NCBI GenBank assembly: GCA_013911835.1
Contig: JACESM010000008.1
Location: 1 to 33,710, forward strand
Direction: 5' to 3'
Source: Porphyrobacter sp.
GTDB taxonomy: Bacteria; Pseudomonadota; Alphaproteobacteria; Sphingomonadales; Sphingomonadaceae
DNA length: 33,710 nt
The position numbers were made by a program, and so were the translations under genes. Positions 8,501 to 20,799 of the stretch are shown piece after piece (within the stretch, counting starts at the first letter, position 1; each line of letters begins with the position of its first letter). The notes under the pieces are model-generated. The model was given only the letters and a program-made list of their open reading frames with translations, had not been told where the DNA came from and made no database searches.

Positions 8501-11500
8501 TGTCGCCTCGGCCTCCTCGGTGGACCCGCGCGCGCCTGTCCGGGTGGTGATCGTCACACTCGACAATCACCTCAAGGGCGCGGTCGACCGGGCCGAGGCA
8601 GCTCTGGCGAAGGAAGGCATCGATCTCAGCCTGCACGCCGCCAGCGAATGGGGCAGCAATGCCGAGGATCTGGAAGCCGTAAAGGACGCCATCGCCCGGG
8701 CCGACATCGTCATCGCGACGATGCTGTTCCTCGACGATCACATCCGCATGGTCTTGCCAAGCCTAGAGGCGCGGCGCGAGGAATGCGACGCGATGGTCTG
8801 CCTGATGAGCGCGGGCGAAGTGGTCAAGCTGACCAAGATGGGCGGCTACCGGATGGACGCGCCCGCCAAGGGGCCGTTGGCGCTGCTCAAGAAGCTGCGC
8901 GGCAACTCGGGCAAGGGCGGCAAGCCCAATTCGGGTGCGGGGCAGATGAAGATGCTGCGCCGCCTGCCCAAGATCCTGCGTTTCATCCCCGGCACCGCGC
9001 AGGACGTGCGCGCCTATTTCCTCACCCTGCAATATTGGCTGGCAGGGTCGGACGAGAATGTCGTCGCCATGGTGCGCGCGCTGATCGACCGTTATGCCGC
9101 GGGGGAGCGGATGTATCGCCGCGGCATCACCAAGGCGGGCGCGCCGCTCGAATATCCCGAGACCGGGGTCTACTACCCCCACGCCCCGCAACGCATCTCC
9201 GAGAGCCTGCGCCTGCTGCCCGCGACGAAGGCACGCGAGGGCACAGTCGGGCTGATTCTGCTGCGCTCCTACCTGCTGGGCCGCGACTGCGCGCATTACG
9301 ACGGCGCGATCGCCGCCTTCGAAGCAGCGGGTCTCAAGGTCGTCCCTGTCTTCGCCAGCGGGCTTGATGCGCGCCCGGCGATTGAAAAATTCTTCGTTGG
9401 GCCGGACGGGCGCCCGACGGTCGATGCGGTCGTCAACCTCACCGGGTTCAGCCTGGTGGGCGGCCCCGCCTATTCCGATGCCCACGCCGCGCGCGAAATT
9501 CTGGGCAGACTCGACCTGCCCTACCTCGCCGCCCACGCGATCGAATTCCAGACCATCGAGGATTGGGCGCACCGCCCGCAGGGGCTGCTGCCGCTCGAAT
9601 CGACCATGATGGTCGCCCTTCCCGAGCTTGACGGTTCGACTGTCCCGCACGTTTTTGGCGGACGTGCGAGACAGTCGGGAACAGGTTGCACCGGCTGTGA
9701 CCGCAAGTGCGCGCGCCCTGCCTCGCACAAGGCACGCCCGATGCAGGCCTGCCCCGAACGCGCCGAAGCACTGGCAGCCAAGACCTTGAAGCTGATCCAG
9801 CTGCGCCGCGCCGAACGTGCGAGCCGCAAGCTCGCCATCGTAGTCTTCAACTTCCCGCCCAACGCCGGGGCGACCGGCACTGCAGCCTTCATGGGCGTGC
9901 ACGAAAGCCTTTTCGCCACACTCCAGCGCCTCGCAGCGGAAGGCTACGACGTCGAAGTCCCCGAAAGCCTCGATGCGATGCGCGACGCGCTGCTTCAGGG
10001 CAACCGCGAGCGCTTCGGCACCGACGCCAATGTCGCCCACCGCATCCCCGCCGACGAGCACGTCCGGCGCGAAAAGCACCTCGCCGAGATCGAGGCCGCC
10101 TGGGGCCCTGCGCCGGGCAAGCAGCTTTCCGATGGCGGCAACATCCTCGTCCAGGGCGCGCAGTTCGGGAACGTCTTCGTCGGCGTCCAGCCCGGCTTCG
10201 GCTACGAGGGCGATCCGATGCGCCTGCTGTTCGAGGGCACTTTTGCCCCGACCCACGCCTTCAGCGCCTTCTACCGCTACATCCGCGAGGATTTCGGCGC
10301 CCATGCCGTGCTCCACTTCGGCACCCACGGCGCGCTCGAATTCATGCCGGGCAAGCAGGCTGGGATGTCGGGCAAGTGCTGGCCGGACCGGTTGATCGGC
10401 GACATCCCGAACTTCTACCTCTATGCCGCCAACAACCCTTCCGAAGGGATGCTGGCCAAGCGCCGCTCGGGCGCCACCCTGATCAGCTACCTTACGCCGC
10501 CGCTCGCGCAGGCCGGGCTTTACAAGGGCCTCAGCGAATTGAAGGCGAGCGTCGAGCGCTGGCGGGCGACTATCGACGACGCCGACCATGCGGGCGAGCG
10601 CGCCGATCTGGCTGCCCTGATCGCCGACCAGTGCGATGCGCTCGACATCACCTATGCCGAAATCGGCGAATTGCCTGCGCGTCTCTACGAGATGGAGCAG
10701 GCGCTGATCCCGCACGGCCTCCACATCTTCGGCCGCAACCCGCTAGGGGCGGAACGCGAGGATATGCTCGACGCGATGATGGAAGCGGGCAGCCATGATG
10801 GCCCGACGCCTGATCGTGCCCGCCTTGCCGCGCTGCTCGATTCCTCGGACGAAATGGCCTCGCTGATCCATGCGCTCGATGGTGGCTATGTCCAGCCCGC
10901 GCCGGGCGGCGATGTGGTGGTGAACCCCGATGTGCTCCCGACCGGGCGCAACATCCACGGCTTTGACCCGTTCCTCATCCCCTCACCCTTCGCCTGCCGG
11001 ATGGGCAGCGAGCAGGCCGAGCAGCTGATCGCGCGCCACGTCAACGGCGGCCAGCCCTTCCCCGAAAGCATCGCCATGGTGCTGTGGGGCACCGACAACA
11101 TGAAGTCCGAAGGCGTCCAGATCGCGCAGGCGATGACGCTGATGGGCGCGCGCCCGCGCCGCGACACCTATGGGCGTCTGGCCGGTGCGGAGCTGATCCC
11201 GCTCGAGGAGCTGGGCCGCCCCCGGATCGACGTGGTGGTGACGCTCTCGGGAATCTTCCGCGACCTGCTGCCGATGCAGACCCGCATGCTCGCCGAAGCC
11301 GCGCTGCTCGCCAGCGGTGCCGACGAGCCGGTGGAAGCGAACTTCATCCGCAAGCACACGCTCGAGCATCAGGCCCGCCACGGCTGCGACTTCGAGACCG
11401 CCGCCTTGCGCGTCTTCTCCAATGCCGAAGGGGCCTACGGCGCCAACGTCAACCAGATGATCGAGGGCGGCGTCTGGGCCGATCCCGATGAACTCGCCAA

Positions 11501-12131
11501 CGCCTTCGAAAGCAACAAGGGCTTTGCCTATGGAGTCGGCGGCAAGCCGGTGCAGCAGCGCGAACTGCTCCAGAGCGCGCTCGGCACGGTCGATTTCACC
11601 TACCAGAACCTCGAAAGCATCGAGCTCGGCATCAACGACGTCGACCAATATGTCGATGGCCTCGGCGGTGTGACCCGCTCGGTCGCGCGGGCCAAGGGTG
11701 CCGAGACCCCGGTCTACATCCTCGATGCGACGCGCGGCACGACCAAGGTGCGCACCCTGTCGGAGCAGATCGACCTCGAAGCGCGCACCCGCACGCTGAA
11801 CCCCAAGTGGTTCGAAGGCCTGCTCGATCACGGCTACGAAGGCGTGCGCATGATCGAAGGTCATGTGACCAGCACCCTCGGATGGTCGGCCACCACCGGG
11901 CAGGTCGCGCCCTGGGTCTACCAGAGGATTTCCGAGACCTTCGTGCTCGATGCCGACATGCGCCGGCGCCTGTCCGAACTCAATCCCAAGAGCGCAGGGC
12001 GCGTGGCCGGGCGCTTGCTCGAAGCCTGCGACCGCAACCTCTGGGCACCCGACGAAGCGACGCTCGCCGCCTTGCGCGAAGCCAATGACGAGCTGGAGGA
12101 CCGCCTCGAAGGCGTGTTCCCGGCTGAATAA
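8490..12131 (+). CDS. bchH: magnesium chelatase subunit H (BchH)
   Basis: The product of 1213 residues is the large porphyrin-binding subunit of Mg-chelatase, which with BchI and BchD (not in this window) inserts Mg2+ into protoporphyrin IX. The start overlaps bchB. The family-specific region [20 protein letters not shown] lies mid-protein. The cysteine motif CX2CX3CX13C is present at Cys400, Cys403, Cys407 and Cys421 (GCTGCDRKC...QACPERAE); an oxygen-sensitive iron-sulfur cluster has been reported for R. capsulatus BchH, and this motif is a plausible ligand set. The conserved [21 protein letters not shown] follows. Codons for residues 383-396, just before the cysteines, coincide with a 16-bp inverted repeat in the DNA (9637-9677). 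Length is normal for alphaproteobacterial BchH. Confidence 0.97.
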   Translation: MHGSVASASSVDPRAPVRVVIVTLDNHLKGAVDRAEAALAKEGIDLSLHAASEWGSNAEDLEAVKDAIARADIVIATMLFLDDHIRMVLPSLEARREECDAMVCLMSAGEVVKLTKMGGYRMDAPAKGPLALLKKLRGNSGKGGKPNSGAGQMKMLRRLPKILRFIPGTAQDVRAYFLTLQYWLAGSDENVVAMVRALIDRYAAGERMYRRGITKAGAPLEYPETGVYYPHAPQRISESLRLLPATKAREGTVGLILLRSYLLGRDCAHYDGAIAAFEAAGLKVVPVFASGLDARPAIEKFFVGPDGRPTVDAVVNLTGFSLVGGPAYSDAHAAREILGRLDLPYLAAHAIEFQTIEDWAHRPQGLLPLESTMMVALPELDGSTVPHVFGGRARQSGTGCTGCDRKCARPASHKARPMQACPERAEALAAKTLKLIQLRRAERASRKLAIVVFNFPPNAGATGTAAFMGVHESLFATLQRLAAEGYDVEVPESLDAMRDALLQGNRERFGTDANVAHRIPADEHVRREKHLAEIEAAWGPAPGKQLSDGGNILVQGAQFGNVFVGVQPGFGYEGDPMRLLFEGTFAPTHAFSAFYRYIREDFGAHAVLHFGTHGALEFMPGKQAGMSGKCWPDRLIGDIPNFYLYAANNPSEGMLAKRRSGATLISYLTPPLAQAGLYKGLSELKASVERWRATIDDADHAGERADLAALIADQCDALDITYAEIGELPARLYEMEQALIPHGLHIFGRNPLGAEREDMLDAMMEAGSHDGPTPDRARLAALLDSSDEMASLIHALDGGYVQPAPGGDVVVNPDVLPTGRNIHGFDPFLIPSPFACRMGSEQAEQLIARHVNGGQPFPESIAMVLWGTDNMKSEGVQIAQAMTLMGARPRRDTYGRLAGAELIPLEELGRPRIDVVVTLSGIFRDLLPMQTRMLAEAALLASGADEPVEANFIRKHTLEHQARHGCDFETAALRVFSNAEGAYGANVNQMIEGGVWADPDELANAFESNKGFAYGVGGKPVQQRELLQSALGTVDFTYQNLESIELGINDVDQYVDGLGGVTRSVARAKGAETPVYILDATRGTTKVRTLSEQIDLEARTRTLNPKWFEGLLDHGYEGVRMIEGHVTSTLGWSATTGQVAPWVYQRISETFVLDADMRRRLSELNPKSAGRVAGRLLEACDRNLWAPDEATLAALREANDELEDRLEGVFPAE
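9637..9677. repeat. 16-bp inverted repeat (stem-loop) inside bchH
   Basis: CGACTGTCCCGCACGT (9637-9652) and ACGTGCGAGACAGTCG (9662-9677) are inverse complements with a single mismatch, separated by 9 nt (TTTTGGCGG). In the mRNA it would form a very stable hairpin. It encodes roughly [14 protein letters not shown], just before the cysteine motif of BchH. Confidence 0.8.
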
Positions 12132-13746
<1,615 letters not shown>

Positions 13747-13750
<4 letters not shown>

Positions 13751-15192
13751 ACCGTCCGGCTCGCCCTGATGCTCCGCAGAGCTTTGCTGAACTGCTGTTT
13801 CAGCTGCTCCCCTTTGCGGACGCGGCGAGCACCGATCTTCCCCTGCCGCGCCTGCTGCGCCTGTCGCTGTTCCAGTTCAGCGTCGGCATGGCGACGGTGC
13901 TGCTCAACGGCACCTTGAACCGCGTGATGGTGGTCGAGCTCGGCACGCCCACCTGGCTGGTCGCGCTGCTGATCGCGGTGCCGCTGCTGGTGGCGCCGTT
14001 CCGCGCGCTGATCGGGCACAAGTCCGACACCCACCGATCGGTGCTCGGCTGGCGGCGGGTGCCCTATATCTGGTTCGGCTCGTTGATGCAGTTCGGCGGG
14101 CTGGCGATCATGCCCTTCGCGCTGCTGCTGCTGAAGAGCGAGGCCAATTTCACGATCGGCATGATTGCTGCGGCAGCCTCGTTCCTGCTGACCGGCCTGG
14201 GCTTCCACACCACCCAGACCGCTGGCCTGGCGCTGGTCTCGGACCTTGCGCCCGAGGACAAGCGCGCGCGGGCGGTGGCGCTGCATTACGTGATGCTGCT
14301 GGTCGGCATGATGTTCTCCGCCTTCGTGATCGGCGGCCTGCTTGCGGATTTCTCGAACACCAAGCTGGTGCAGGTGATCCAGGGCTGCGCGGTGCTGACG
14401 ATCATCGTCAACGTGATCGCGATCTGGAAGCAGGAAGCACGCAATCCGGCCGTGACCAAGGGCAAGATGCCCGGCGCGCCGAGCTTTTCGCAATTGTGGC
14501 ACGATTTCGTGAAGAGTGGCCGCAACGCGCGGCTGCTGACCGCGATCGGCATCGGCGCGGCGGGCTTTGCGATGCAGGACGCGCTGCTCGAGCCCTATGG
14601 CGGCGAAATCCTTGGCATGTCGGTCGGGGCGACCACCGGGCTGACCGGGGCCTGGGCGTTTGGATCGCTGTGCGGCTTCATGCTGTCCGGCCGGGCGCTT
14701 TCGCGCGGGTGGGATCCGCTGCGGCTCGCGGGCGCGGGACTGGTGGTCGGGATCAATGCCTTCCTTGTGGTGCTGTTCGCCGGGCCCTTTGCCGCGCCGC
14801 TGATGCTCTATGCCGGCGCAATGGGGATCGGGGTCGGCCTCGGGCTGTTCTCGGTCGGCACGCTGATGGAAGCGATGAACCTGGCCGAGGGCGAGACCGC
14901 AGGGCTGGCGCTGGGCGCGTGGGGCGCGGTGCAGGCGAGCTGCGCAGGCCTCGGCATCGCGGTCGGCGGCCTGCTGCGCGATGGGGTCGCAGCCCTGGTC
15001 CAGAGCAACGATGCCGCCGCCAGCATGGCGGTGCGCGCCACCGGCTATGGCACAGTCTACACTCTCGAAATCGCGCTGCTTCTGTCTGGCCTTGCCGCCA
15101 TCGGCCCGCTTGTGGGCTACCAGCGCCAACCTGCCTCGGGGGAAGGGGATCCCCTCGCGCGGCCGTTCGGACTTGCGGAGTTTCCGACATGA
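13747..15192 (+). CDS. lhaA: light-harvesting complex 1 assembly protein LhaA (PucC family)
   Basis: The product of 481 residues is a 12-helix major-facilitator-type inner-membrane protein of the BCH2/PucC family, required in Rhodobacter for efficient LH1 assembly. Family segments include FQFSVGMATVLLNGTLNRVM near residue 40, RALIGHKSDTHRSVLGWRRVPYIW and LGFHTTQTAGLALVSDLA. Its position directly after bchM and before puhA is the typical location of lhaA. A paralogous PucC-like protein lies at the left end of the window next to bchG. Translation is coupled to bchM by a 4-bp overlap. Confidence 0.93.
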
Positions 15193-15227
15193 TAACCCGT
15201 GCCCGCCTGACCATCCCGTCCCTTTGC

Positions 15228-15248
15228 CCCGGCTTCGCTTCAGCCGGG
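15228..15248 (+). promoter_or_regulatory. intercistronic hairpin between lhaA and puhA
   Basis: CCCGGCT (15228-15234), a 7-nt loop and AGCCGGG (15242-15248) form a perfect 7-bp stem with no U-tract. It sits in the 79-bp gap that is the largest in the superoperon. It probably acts as an mRNA processing or stability element, or as partial attenuation ahead of puhA, rather than a full terminator. Confidence 0.45.
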
Positions 15249-15271
15249 CTCTTCCATGAGAGGAATATGAA

Positions 15272-16078
15272 ATGAACGCTGCCTATATCGTCGGCACCTT
15301 CGATGTCGCCGAACTCGCCTTCCTGCTGTTCTTCGGCTTCTTCGTCGCGCTGGTGTTCTACCTCAACAAGGAAAGCCGCCGCGAGGGCTACCCACTCGAG
15401 GACGAGGACACCGGGAAGATCCACCCCGGCAGCCTGTTCGATGGCGACAAGAAGAGCTTCCAGCTGCCCCATGGTCGCGGCACCTACGTGCCGGAAGACG
15501 TCGCGCGCGACGATGTGAACGTGCCCGCCGTGCGGGCCTTCAAGGCAGGCGGTGCGCCCTATGTCCCGACCGGCGATGCCATGGTCGACGGCATGGGCCC
15601 GGCCGCATGGGCCAATCGCGAGAAGTATCCCGACCTTACCTTCGACGGCCGTCCGCGCATCCTGCCGATCGCCCAGAGCCACGAACTGATCGTCTCGCCC
15701 AATGATCCGCAGCTGGTTGGCTTCCCGGTCGTTGCCGCCGATGGCGTGACAGTCGGCAAGGTCAGCGACATCTGGGTCGACCAGGCCGAACACATGATCC
15801 GCTATCTCGAAGTCGAGACCACCAGCGGCAAGAAGGTGCTCGCGCCGATGGCGGTTGCGGTGGTTCACGGCAACAGCCTGCTCGCCGCGATCCTGCCGAC
15901 CACCAGCGACGAGAAGGAATATGTCGAGATCGACGCAATCACCGCCGCGCAGTTCGACGCCGTCCCCGCGCTCGAAACCGCCGGGGTGATCACCCGCTAC
16001 GAAGAAGATCGCATCCAGGCCTATTTCGGCGGGGGCTACATGTATGCGACGCCCGAAAGGTCGGAAGCATGGATCTGA
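15272..16078 (+). CDS. puhA: photosynthetic reaction centre H subunit (PuhA)
   Basis: The product of 268 residues is the H subunit that caps the L/M reaction-centre core on the cytoplasmic side and shapes proton delivery to QB. It has one N-terminal membrane helix (about 10-32, AELAFLLFFGFFVALVFYLN) followed by NKESRREGYPLE and a large soluble PRC-barrel domain containing PDLTFDGRPRILPIAQSHELIVS and GKVSDIWVDQAEHMIRYLEVE. The ribosome binding site is AGAGGA, about 8 bp before the ATG. The stop overlaps puhB by 10 bp. The pufLM genes for the partner subunits are not in this window. Confidence 0.97.
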   Translation: MNAAYIVGTFDVAELAFLLFFGFFVALVFYLNKESRREGYPLEDEDTGKIHPGSLFDGDKKSFQLPHGRGTYVPEDVARDDVNVPAVRAFKAGGAPYVPTGDAMVDGMGPAAWANREKYPDLTFDGRPRILPIAQSHELIVSPNDPQLVGFPVVAADGVTVGKVSDIWVDQAEHMIRYLEVETTSGKKVLAPMAVAVVHGNSLLAAILPTTSDEKEYVEIDAITAAQFDAVPALETAGVITRYEEDRIQAYFGGGYMYATPERSEAWI

Positions 16079-16851
16079 AGACGCAGGCGGACGTGATGGC
16101 AGCACGGGAGGCAGCGGCGCGGACGCCGCTGCCCACCGGCGGCTATGATCACGCCGCGCTCGAGAATGACGGCCCCAAGGCCTTCGGTGACCGGATGGGC
16201 ACGCCCCAACCGGACGAGCAGGTCCTGTGGAAGGGCCGCCCGCAGCGCGGCCTGCTTGCCCGCACCGCCTTTCACGCGCGCAGCGCAGGCCTCTACATGG
16301 CGGCGCTGGTGGTGATCGCGCTGCTGCTGGGCCGCAACGATGCGGCAATCGTCGCCGCGCTGCTCGGCGTGTCGCTTGCCGCGATCCTCCACCTCCTCGC
16401 CTGGGCCAGCACCCGCTCGACGCTCTACATTCTCACCGACCAGCGCCTCATCATGCGCATCGGCATCGCGATCGAGACGCGGGTGAATATTCCCCTGAAG
16501 CAGATCACCGCTGCGCATCTGGCGGTGCTGACGAAGGATGGTCACGGCGACATCGCCTTCGAACTCGCGGGCGAGCGTCTGCTCGGCACGGTGCTGCTGT
16601 GGCCGCATGTCCGCCCGTTCCGCTATGCCCGGCCCGAGCCGATGCTGCGCGCCGTCCCCGAGGCGCAAGCGCTCGCGCAGATGATCGCCGAGGCGCGTGC
16701 GCGGTTCGGCGCGATCGAGCGCAATTTGAGCGAGATCAAGGAAGCCGCGCCCGCCAGCGGGCACACCGCAGGTCAGGCCGCGGCCGTGCCGCCCCGCCTT
16801 GCCCCGGTGATCCACCGCGGTGAGCCGGGTCTTGAGGGAGCCCCCGCATGA
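16069..16851 (+). CDS. puhB: photosynthetic complex assembly protein PuhB
   Basis: The product of 260 residues fits PuhB, a membrane protein that assists reaction-centre assembly in R. capsulatus. A soluble N-terminal part contains PDEQVLWKGRPQ, which leads into two or three membrane helices (about 78-125, AALVVIALLLGRNDAAIVAALLGVSLAAILHLLAW). A PH-like domain of the bPH type follows, from STLYILTDQRLIMRIGIAIETRVNIPL onward. The start lies inside the end of puhA, and the stop overlaps puhC by ATGA. Confidence 0.93.
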   Translation: MDLKTQADVMAAREAAARTPLPTGGYDHAALENDGPKAFGDRMGTPQPDEQVLWKGRPQRGLLARTAFHARSAGLYMAALVVIALLLGRNDAAIVAALLGVSLAAILHLLAWASTRSTLYILTDQRLIMRIGIAIETRVNIPLKQITAAHLAVLTKDGHGDIAFELAGERLLGTVLLWPHVRPFRYARPEPMLRAVPEAQALAQMIAEARARFGAIERNLSEIKEAAPASGHTAGQAAAVPPRLAPVIHRGEPGLEGAPA

Positions 16852-17336
16852 TCGTTCGTGAATACGAGAAGGACGAGATCACCGTCCACCGCGCACCGCT
16901 CATGCTGATGGGCGGGATCGTCGCCATCTCGCTGGTGCTGACCGCCTCGGTGACACTCGGTTTCCTGCCCCGCCAATCGGTGCCGTCCGAGGCACGCGCC
17001 GCCGCCGGGATCGGGGCCGCGCAGGAACGCACGCTCCGGTTCTTCGACGAGGCCGATGGCACCGTCCGGATCGAGGACGGCGCGACCGGCGAGGTGCTCG
17101 GCCGCCACGGCGTCGGCGAGGGCGGCTTCATCCGCGCGACGGTGCGCAGCCTCGTCCACCAGCGCCGCATCCGCGGAATTGGCCCCGAGGTCGCTTTCAC
17201 CCTTACCGAATGGCAGAACGGCAACCTGACGCTCGCCGATCCGGCGACGGGGCGCAGCATCGAGGTCAGCTCCTTCGGGCCAGACAACCGCGCGGTCTAT
17301 CAGAACCTGCTGCCTGCCAAGGGAGCGAACCGCTGA
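16848..17336 (+). CDS. puhC: photosynthetic complex assembly protein PuhC
   Basis: The product of 162 residues has one N-terminal membrane anchor (about residues 18-41) and a periplasmic domain containing RTLRFFDEADGTVRIEDGATGEVLG, GGFIRATVRSLVHQRRIRGI and LTEWQNGNLTLADPATGR. These are typical of PuhC, which in R. capsulatus promotes organisation of the reaction-centre/LH1 complex. Position between puhB and the small gene before acsF agrees. Both ends overlap their neighbours, by 4 bp with puhB and 1 bp with the next gene. Confidence 0.92.
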   Translation: MIVREYEKDEITVHRAPLMLMGGIVAISLVLTASVTLGFLPRQSVPSEARAAAGIGAAQERTLRFFDEADGTVRIEDGATGEVLGRHGVGEGGFIRATVRSLVHQRRIRGIGPEVAFTLTEWQNGNLTLADPATGRSIEVSSFGPDNRAVYQNLLPAKGANR

Positions 17337-17638
17337 TGGCACTCGCCTTCCTCACCGCGACCAGCTTCGATACCCCCTGCACGATCACCGTCGAGCAGAG
17401 CTCGGAGCATTTCCATGCCCATGTCGAGCTTGACGGCGACATCGCGATGGAGCCGGGCGACAAGGTGCGCGTCCACGGCGCGCCGATCCAGATTCCGTTC
17501 GGCACCCGCCAGGTGTTCGAACGCCGCGCCACGGTGACCCGCGCGAGCCCCTTGAAGCGCGCCCTGACCAAGGCCGCCGCCTATTTCGATCTGGCCGAAC
17601 TCTACGAAGTCAGCTTCAACGCCGGGAGGATCAAATGA
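17336..17638 (+). CDS. small conserved hypothetical protein of the puh-acsF segment
   Basis: The product of 100 residues starts at the ATG of a TGATG overlap with the puhC stop and ends in an ATGA overlap with acsF, so it is translated as part of the same chain. There is no membrane segment or signal peptide. The first two thirds look beta-rich ([25 protein letters not shown] alternation, then [28 protein letters not shown]). The last third is helical ([22 protein letters not shown]). The segment [10 protein letters not shown] carries two histidines in alternating positions. A hypothetical gene in this slot is common in aerobic anoxygenic phototroph clusters. Function is unknown; by position it may act with AcsF or in PuhC-linked assembly. 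Confidence 0.85.
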   Translation: MALAFLTATSFDTPCTITVEQSSEHFHAHVELDGDIAMEPGDKVRVHGAPIQIPFGTRQVFERRATVTRASPLKRALTKAAAYFDLAELYEVSFNAGRIK

Positions 17639-18696
17639 ACGCCTACAAGCCGATGACCAGCGAAGAGGCGATGGCAATCGCAACGCAGGACACGATGCTG
17701 ACCCCGCGTTTCTACACGACCGATTACGACGCGCTGGACGCGATCGACGTATCGCCGGTGCGCGCCGAATGGGACCAGCTGATTGCCGACATGGTGGGCG
17801 ATCCCAACAAGCTGCACTTCAAGCACTCGGACCGCTTCAAGGGCGTGATCGAGGGGCTGGAGCCGTCGCTGCGGCAGGAATTCACCGATTTCCTCGTCAG
17901 CTCGATGACATCCGAGTTTTCGGGCTGCGTGCTCTATGCCGAAATCGCCCGGCGGACCAAGAACCCGGATGTGAAGCAGCTCTTCCGCCTGCTCGCCCGC
18001 GACGAGAGCCGCCATGCCGGCTTCATCAACGAAAGCCTCAAGGATGCCGGGATCGGCGTCGACCTCGGCTATCTGACCAAGACCAAGAAATACACCTATT
18101 TCAAGCCGAAGTTCATCTTCTACGCGGTCTACCTCAGCGAGAAGATCGGCTACGCGCGCTACATCACCATCTTCCGCCATCTGGCGCGCAATCCGCAATA
18201 CAAGTTCCACCCGATCTTCGACTGGTTCGAGGAATGGTGCAACGACGAGTTCCGCCACGGCGAGGCCTTCGCCATGCTGCTGCGTTCGGACCCCAAGCTG
18301 CTGGAAGGCGCCAACAAGCTGTGGGTGCGCTTCTTCCTGCTGTCGGTCTACGCGACCATGTATGTGCGCGATCACAACCGCCCGGTGTTCCACGCCGCGC
18401 TGGGGGTCGACCCGACCGAGTATGACTACAAGGTCTTCGCGATCACCAACCAGATCGCGCGCCAGGTCTTCCCGGTCGAGCTCGACATCGACAGCCCCGC
18501 CTTCCGCCGCCAGATGGAGAAGCTGCGTCTTGCGGCTGAACGGATCGAGGATGGCAAGGCGCGCGGGGGGATCGGCGGCTTGATCGCGCGGGCGAGCGGC
18601 ATGGCAGGTGCAGGCCTTGCCTTTGCGCGCATGTATCTCCAGCGGCCCAAGTCCAACACCCTGCCCCGCTCGATCCGGCTGCAACCCGCGTGGTGA
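17635..18696 (+). CDS. acsF: aerobic Mg-protoporphyrin IX monomethyl ester (oxidative) cyclase AcsF
   Basis: The product of 353 residues is the oxygen-dependent di-iron cyclase that builds the isocyclic E ring, converting Mg-protoporphyrin monomethyl ester to protochlorophyllide-type products. Two ExxH iron-binding motifs are visible, ESRH at residues 124-127 ([10 protein letters not shown]) and EFRH at 205-208 ([12 protein letters not shown]). Candidate glutamates lie in [15 protein letters not shown] (about 94 and 103). Typical segments [18 protein letters not shown] and [28 protein letters not shown] are present. No anaerobic bchE is seen in the window. Coupling to the small gene upstream (ATGA) and to puhE downstream is tight. 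Confidence 0.97.
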   Translation: MNAYKPMTSEEAMAIATQDTMLTPRFYTTDYDALDAIDVSPVRAEWDQLIADMVGDPNKLHFKHSDRFKGVIEGLEPSLRQEFTDFLVSSMTSEFSGCVLYAEIARRTKNPDVKQLFRLLARDESRHAGFINESLKDAGIGVDLGYLTKTKKYTYFKPKFIFYAVYLSEKIGYARYITIFRHLARNPQYKFHPIFDWFEEWCNDEFRHGEAFAMLLRSDPKLLEGANKLWVRFFLLSVYATMYVRDHNRPVFHAALGVDPTEYDYKVFAITNQIARQVFPVELDIDSPAFRRQMEKLRLAAERIEDGKARGGIGGLIARASGMAGAGLAFARMYLQRPKSNTLPRSIRLQPAW

Positions 18697-19499
18697 GCTG
18701 GAGCGGCCATGTTGTGCCGTTCATCGTGACGGTGGCGATCTGGTTTGTCGCGACCGGGCTGATTGCCTGGGCGGACAACCGTGAGCGCGCCACCTTTTCG
18801 ACGAGCCTGCTGGTCGGCAGCGTGGCGGGCATTGCCGGGCTGCTGGTGATCCTCGTCTCCTCGCTGTCGACGCAGATGTGGGCGGTGTACCTCTCCTTCA
18901 TCGGCGCGCTGATGGTGTGGGGGTGGCATGAGCTCAGCTTCCTCACCGGCGCCTCGGCCGGCCCGCGCCGGGGCCCGAGCGATCCCTCGCTCACCGGCGT
19001 AGCACGCTTCCGTCAGGCCGCGGCAACCGTGATGCATCACGAAGTCGCGCTGGCGGTAACGGCGCTGCTGCTGATCTCGCTTTCGTGGAACGCCCCCAAC
19101 CAGATCGGCGCGACGGTGTTTGTGCTGATGTTCGCGATGCGGCTGATTTCGAAGATCAACCTCTTCGTGGGGGTGCCGAACAGCACATCCGAGATGCTCC
19201 CCGACCAGCTTGCCTATCTCAAGACCTATTTCGGCCCCAACCGGGTAACCCGGCTGCTGATCCTGTCGGTCGCGCTTCTGACCGGGGTGACCTTCTGGTT
19301 CGCCGCGCTTGCGCTGGCAGCACCTCTGGGCAGCGCCGAGATGGTCGGCGCGAGCCTGCTGACCACGCTCGCCCTGCTGGGCGTGCTCGAACACCTGTTT
19401 CTGGCCCTCCCCTTCCGTGACGGGATGCTGTGGGGCTGGGCAATGCCAAATCGAAATGGGCCGCAGCGCAAAGCCGCGGTGCGGATCAAGCAAGACTGA
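18690..19499 (+). CDS. puhE: PuhE-type photosynthetic complex assembly protein
   Basis: The product of 269 residues is a polytopic membrane protein with about seven or eight hydrophobic segments, matching PuhE (the ORF between acsF and hemA) by position and length. Family segments are [23 protein letters not shown] near the N-terminus, [36 protein letters not shown] and [20 protein letters not shown]. In R. capsulatus PuhE modulates bacteriochlorophyll production. The start is one of two tandem GTG codons (18690 or 18693) inside the end of acsF; no ATG is suitably placed. Confidence 0.9.
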   Translation: MVSWSGHVVPFIVTVAIWFVATGLIAWADNRERATFSTSLLVGSVAGIAGLLVILVSSLSTQMWAVYLSFIGALMVWGWHELSFLTGASAGPRRGPSDPSLTGVARFRQAAATVMHHEVALAVTALLLISLSWNAPNQIGATVFVLMFAMRLISKINLFVGVPNSTSEMLPDQLAYLKTYFGPNRVTRLLILSVALLTGVTFWFAALALAAPLGSAEMVGASLLTTLALLGVLEHLFLALPFRDGMLWGWAMPNRNGPQRKAAVRIKQD

Positions 19500-19530
19500 A
19501 AGCAAGATAATGACGACAGAGGGAATGCGC

Positions 19531-20751
19531 ATGGATTTCGAAGCCTTTTTCGCAGGCGAGCTGGACGCCGTGCGCGCCGATGGCCGCTACCGGGTGTTCA
19601 CCGACATCAAGCGCCACCGCGGCCGCTTCCCCCACGCCACCCGCTTCGTCGAGGGCGAAACCCAGGCGGTGACCGTGTGGTGTTCGAACGACTATCTCGG
19701 CATGGGCCAGCACCCGGCGGTGCTCGAAGCGATGCACAGCTGCCTCGACGAATGCGGCGCGGGCGCAGGGGGCACGCGCAACATCTCGGGCACCAACCAC
19801 TACCATGTGGAGCTGGAAGCCGAACTCGCCGACCTCCACAACAAGGAAGCCGCGCTGCTGTTCACGAGCGGATATGTTTCGAACTGGGCGGGCCTCGGCA
19901 CGCTGGCGTCGAAAATCCCTGGCTGTGTGGTGTTCTCCGACGCGCTGAACCACGCCTCGATGATCGAAGGCATCCGCCACAGCCGCGCGCCCTACAAGGT
20001 GTGGCGCCACAATGATGCCGAGCACCTCGATGAGCTGCTGGGCATGTACGGCCCCGACGTGCCCAAGCTGGTGGCGTTCGAAAGTGTCTATTCGATGGAC
20101 GGCGACATTGCCCCCATCGCCGACATCCTCGACGTGTGCGAGAAGCATGGCGCGATGAGCTATATCGATGAAGTCCACGCGGTCGGCCTCTACGGCCCGC
20201 GCGGCGGCGGGGTGGCCGAACGCGAAGGGCTGATGGACCGCATCACCGTGATCGAAGGGACGCTCGGCAAGGCGTTCGGCGTGATGGGCGGCTATATCGC
20301 GGCCAGCGCCAACCTCGTCGATTTCGTGCGCTCTTTCGCCAGCGGCTTCATCTTCTCGACCGCCCTGCCGCCTGCCATCGCAGCGGGCGCGGCGGCGAGC
20401 ATCCGCCACCTCAAGACCTCGAGCGCCGAGCGCGAGCTTCAGCAGAAGCGCGTCGCCCAAGTCCGCCGCGCGCTCGACATCATGGGCATCCCGCACCTCG
20501 ACAACCCGAGCCACATCATCCCCGTGATGGTTGGGGACGCCAAGAAGTGCAAGATGATCAGCGACTGGCTGATGGACAACCACGGCATCTACGTCCAGCC
20601 GATCAACTACCCGACCGTCCCCGTCGGCACCGAGCGGCTGCGCGTCACGCCCTCGCCGGTGCACAGCGATGGCGACATCGACCGGCTGATCAAGGCGCTC
20701 TCGGAGATCTGGTCGCATTGCGAACTGGCGCGGATGGAACAGGCCGCCTGA
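19531..20751 (+). CDS. hemA: 5-aminolevulinate synthase HemA
   Basis: The product of 406 residues condenses glycine and succinyl-CoA to 5-aminolevulinate, the first step of tetrapyrrole synthesis by the Shemin pathway. The start at 19531 (MDFEAFF) follows AGAGGGA by 7 bp and gives the catalytic PLP lysine at Lys247 ([14 protein letters not shown]), one residue from Lys248 of R. capsulatus ALAS. An ATG at 19510 is an alternative that adds seven residues. Other family motifs are [36 protein letters not shown] and [12 protein letters not shown]. It closes the superoperon, so substrate supply is tied to the pigment pathway. A strong hairpin terminator follows. Confidence 0.97.
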   Translation: MDFEAFFAGELDAVRADGRYRVFTDIKRHRGRFPHATRFVEGETQAVTVWCSNDYLGMGQHPAVLEAMHSCLDECGAGAGGTRNISGTNHYHVELEAELADLHNKEAALLFTSGYVSNWAGLGTLASKIPGCVVFSDALNHASMIEGIRHSRAPYKVWRHNDAEHLDELLGMYGPDVPKLVAFESVYSMDGDIAPIADILDVCEKHGAMSYIDEVHAVGLYGPRGGGVAEREGLMDRITVIEGTLGKAFGVMGGYIAASANLVDFVRSFASGFIFSTALPPAIAAGAAASIRHLKTSSAERELQQKRVAQVRRALDIMGIPHLDNPSHIIPVMVGDAKKCKMISDWLMDNHGIYVQPINYPTVPVGTERLRVTPSPVHSDGDIDRLIKALSEIWSHCELARMEQAA

Positions 20752-20799
20752 GAGCGCTTCCCCACTGACAGGATTACCTGCTCTCCCTTGGACGGGAGT

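Noticed and set aside
8763..10724. Long leftward open frame opposite bchH (653 residues)
   Set aside because: Antisense to clear bchH sequence with conserved motifs; no recognisable domain or ribosome binding site.
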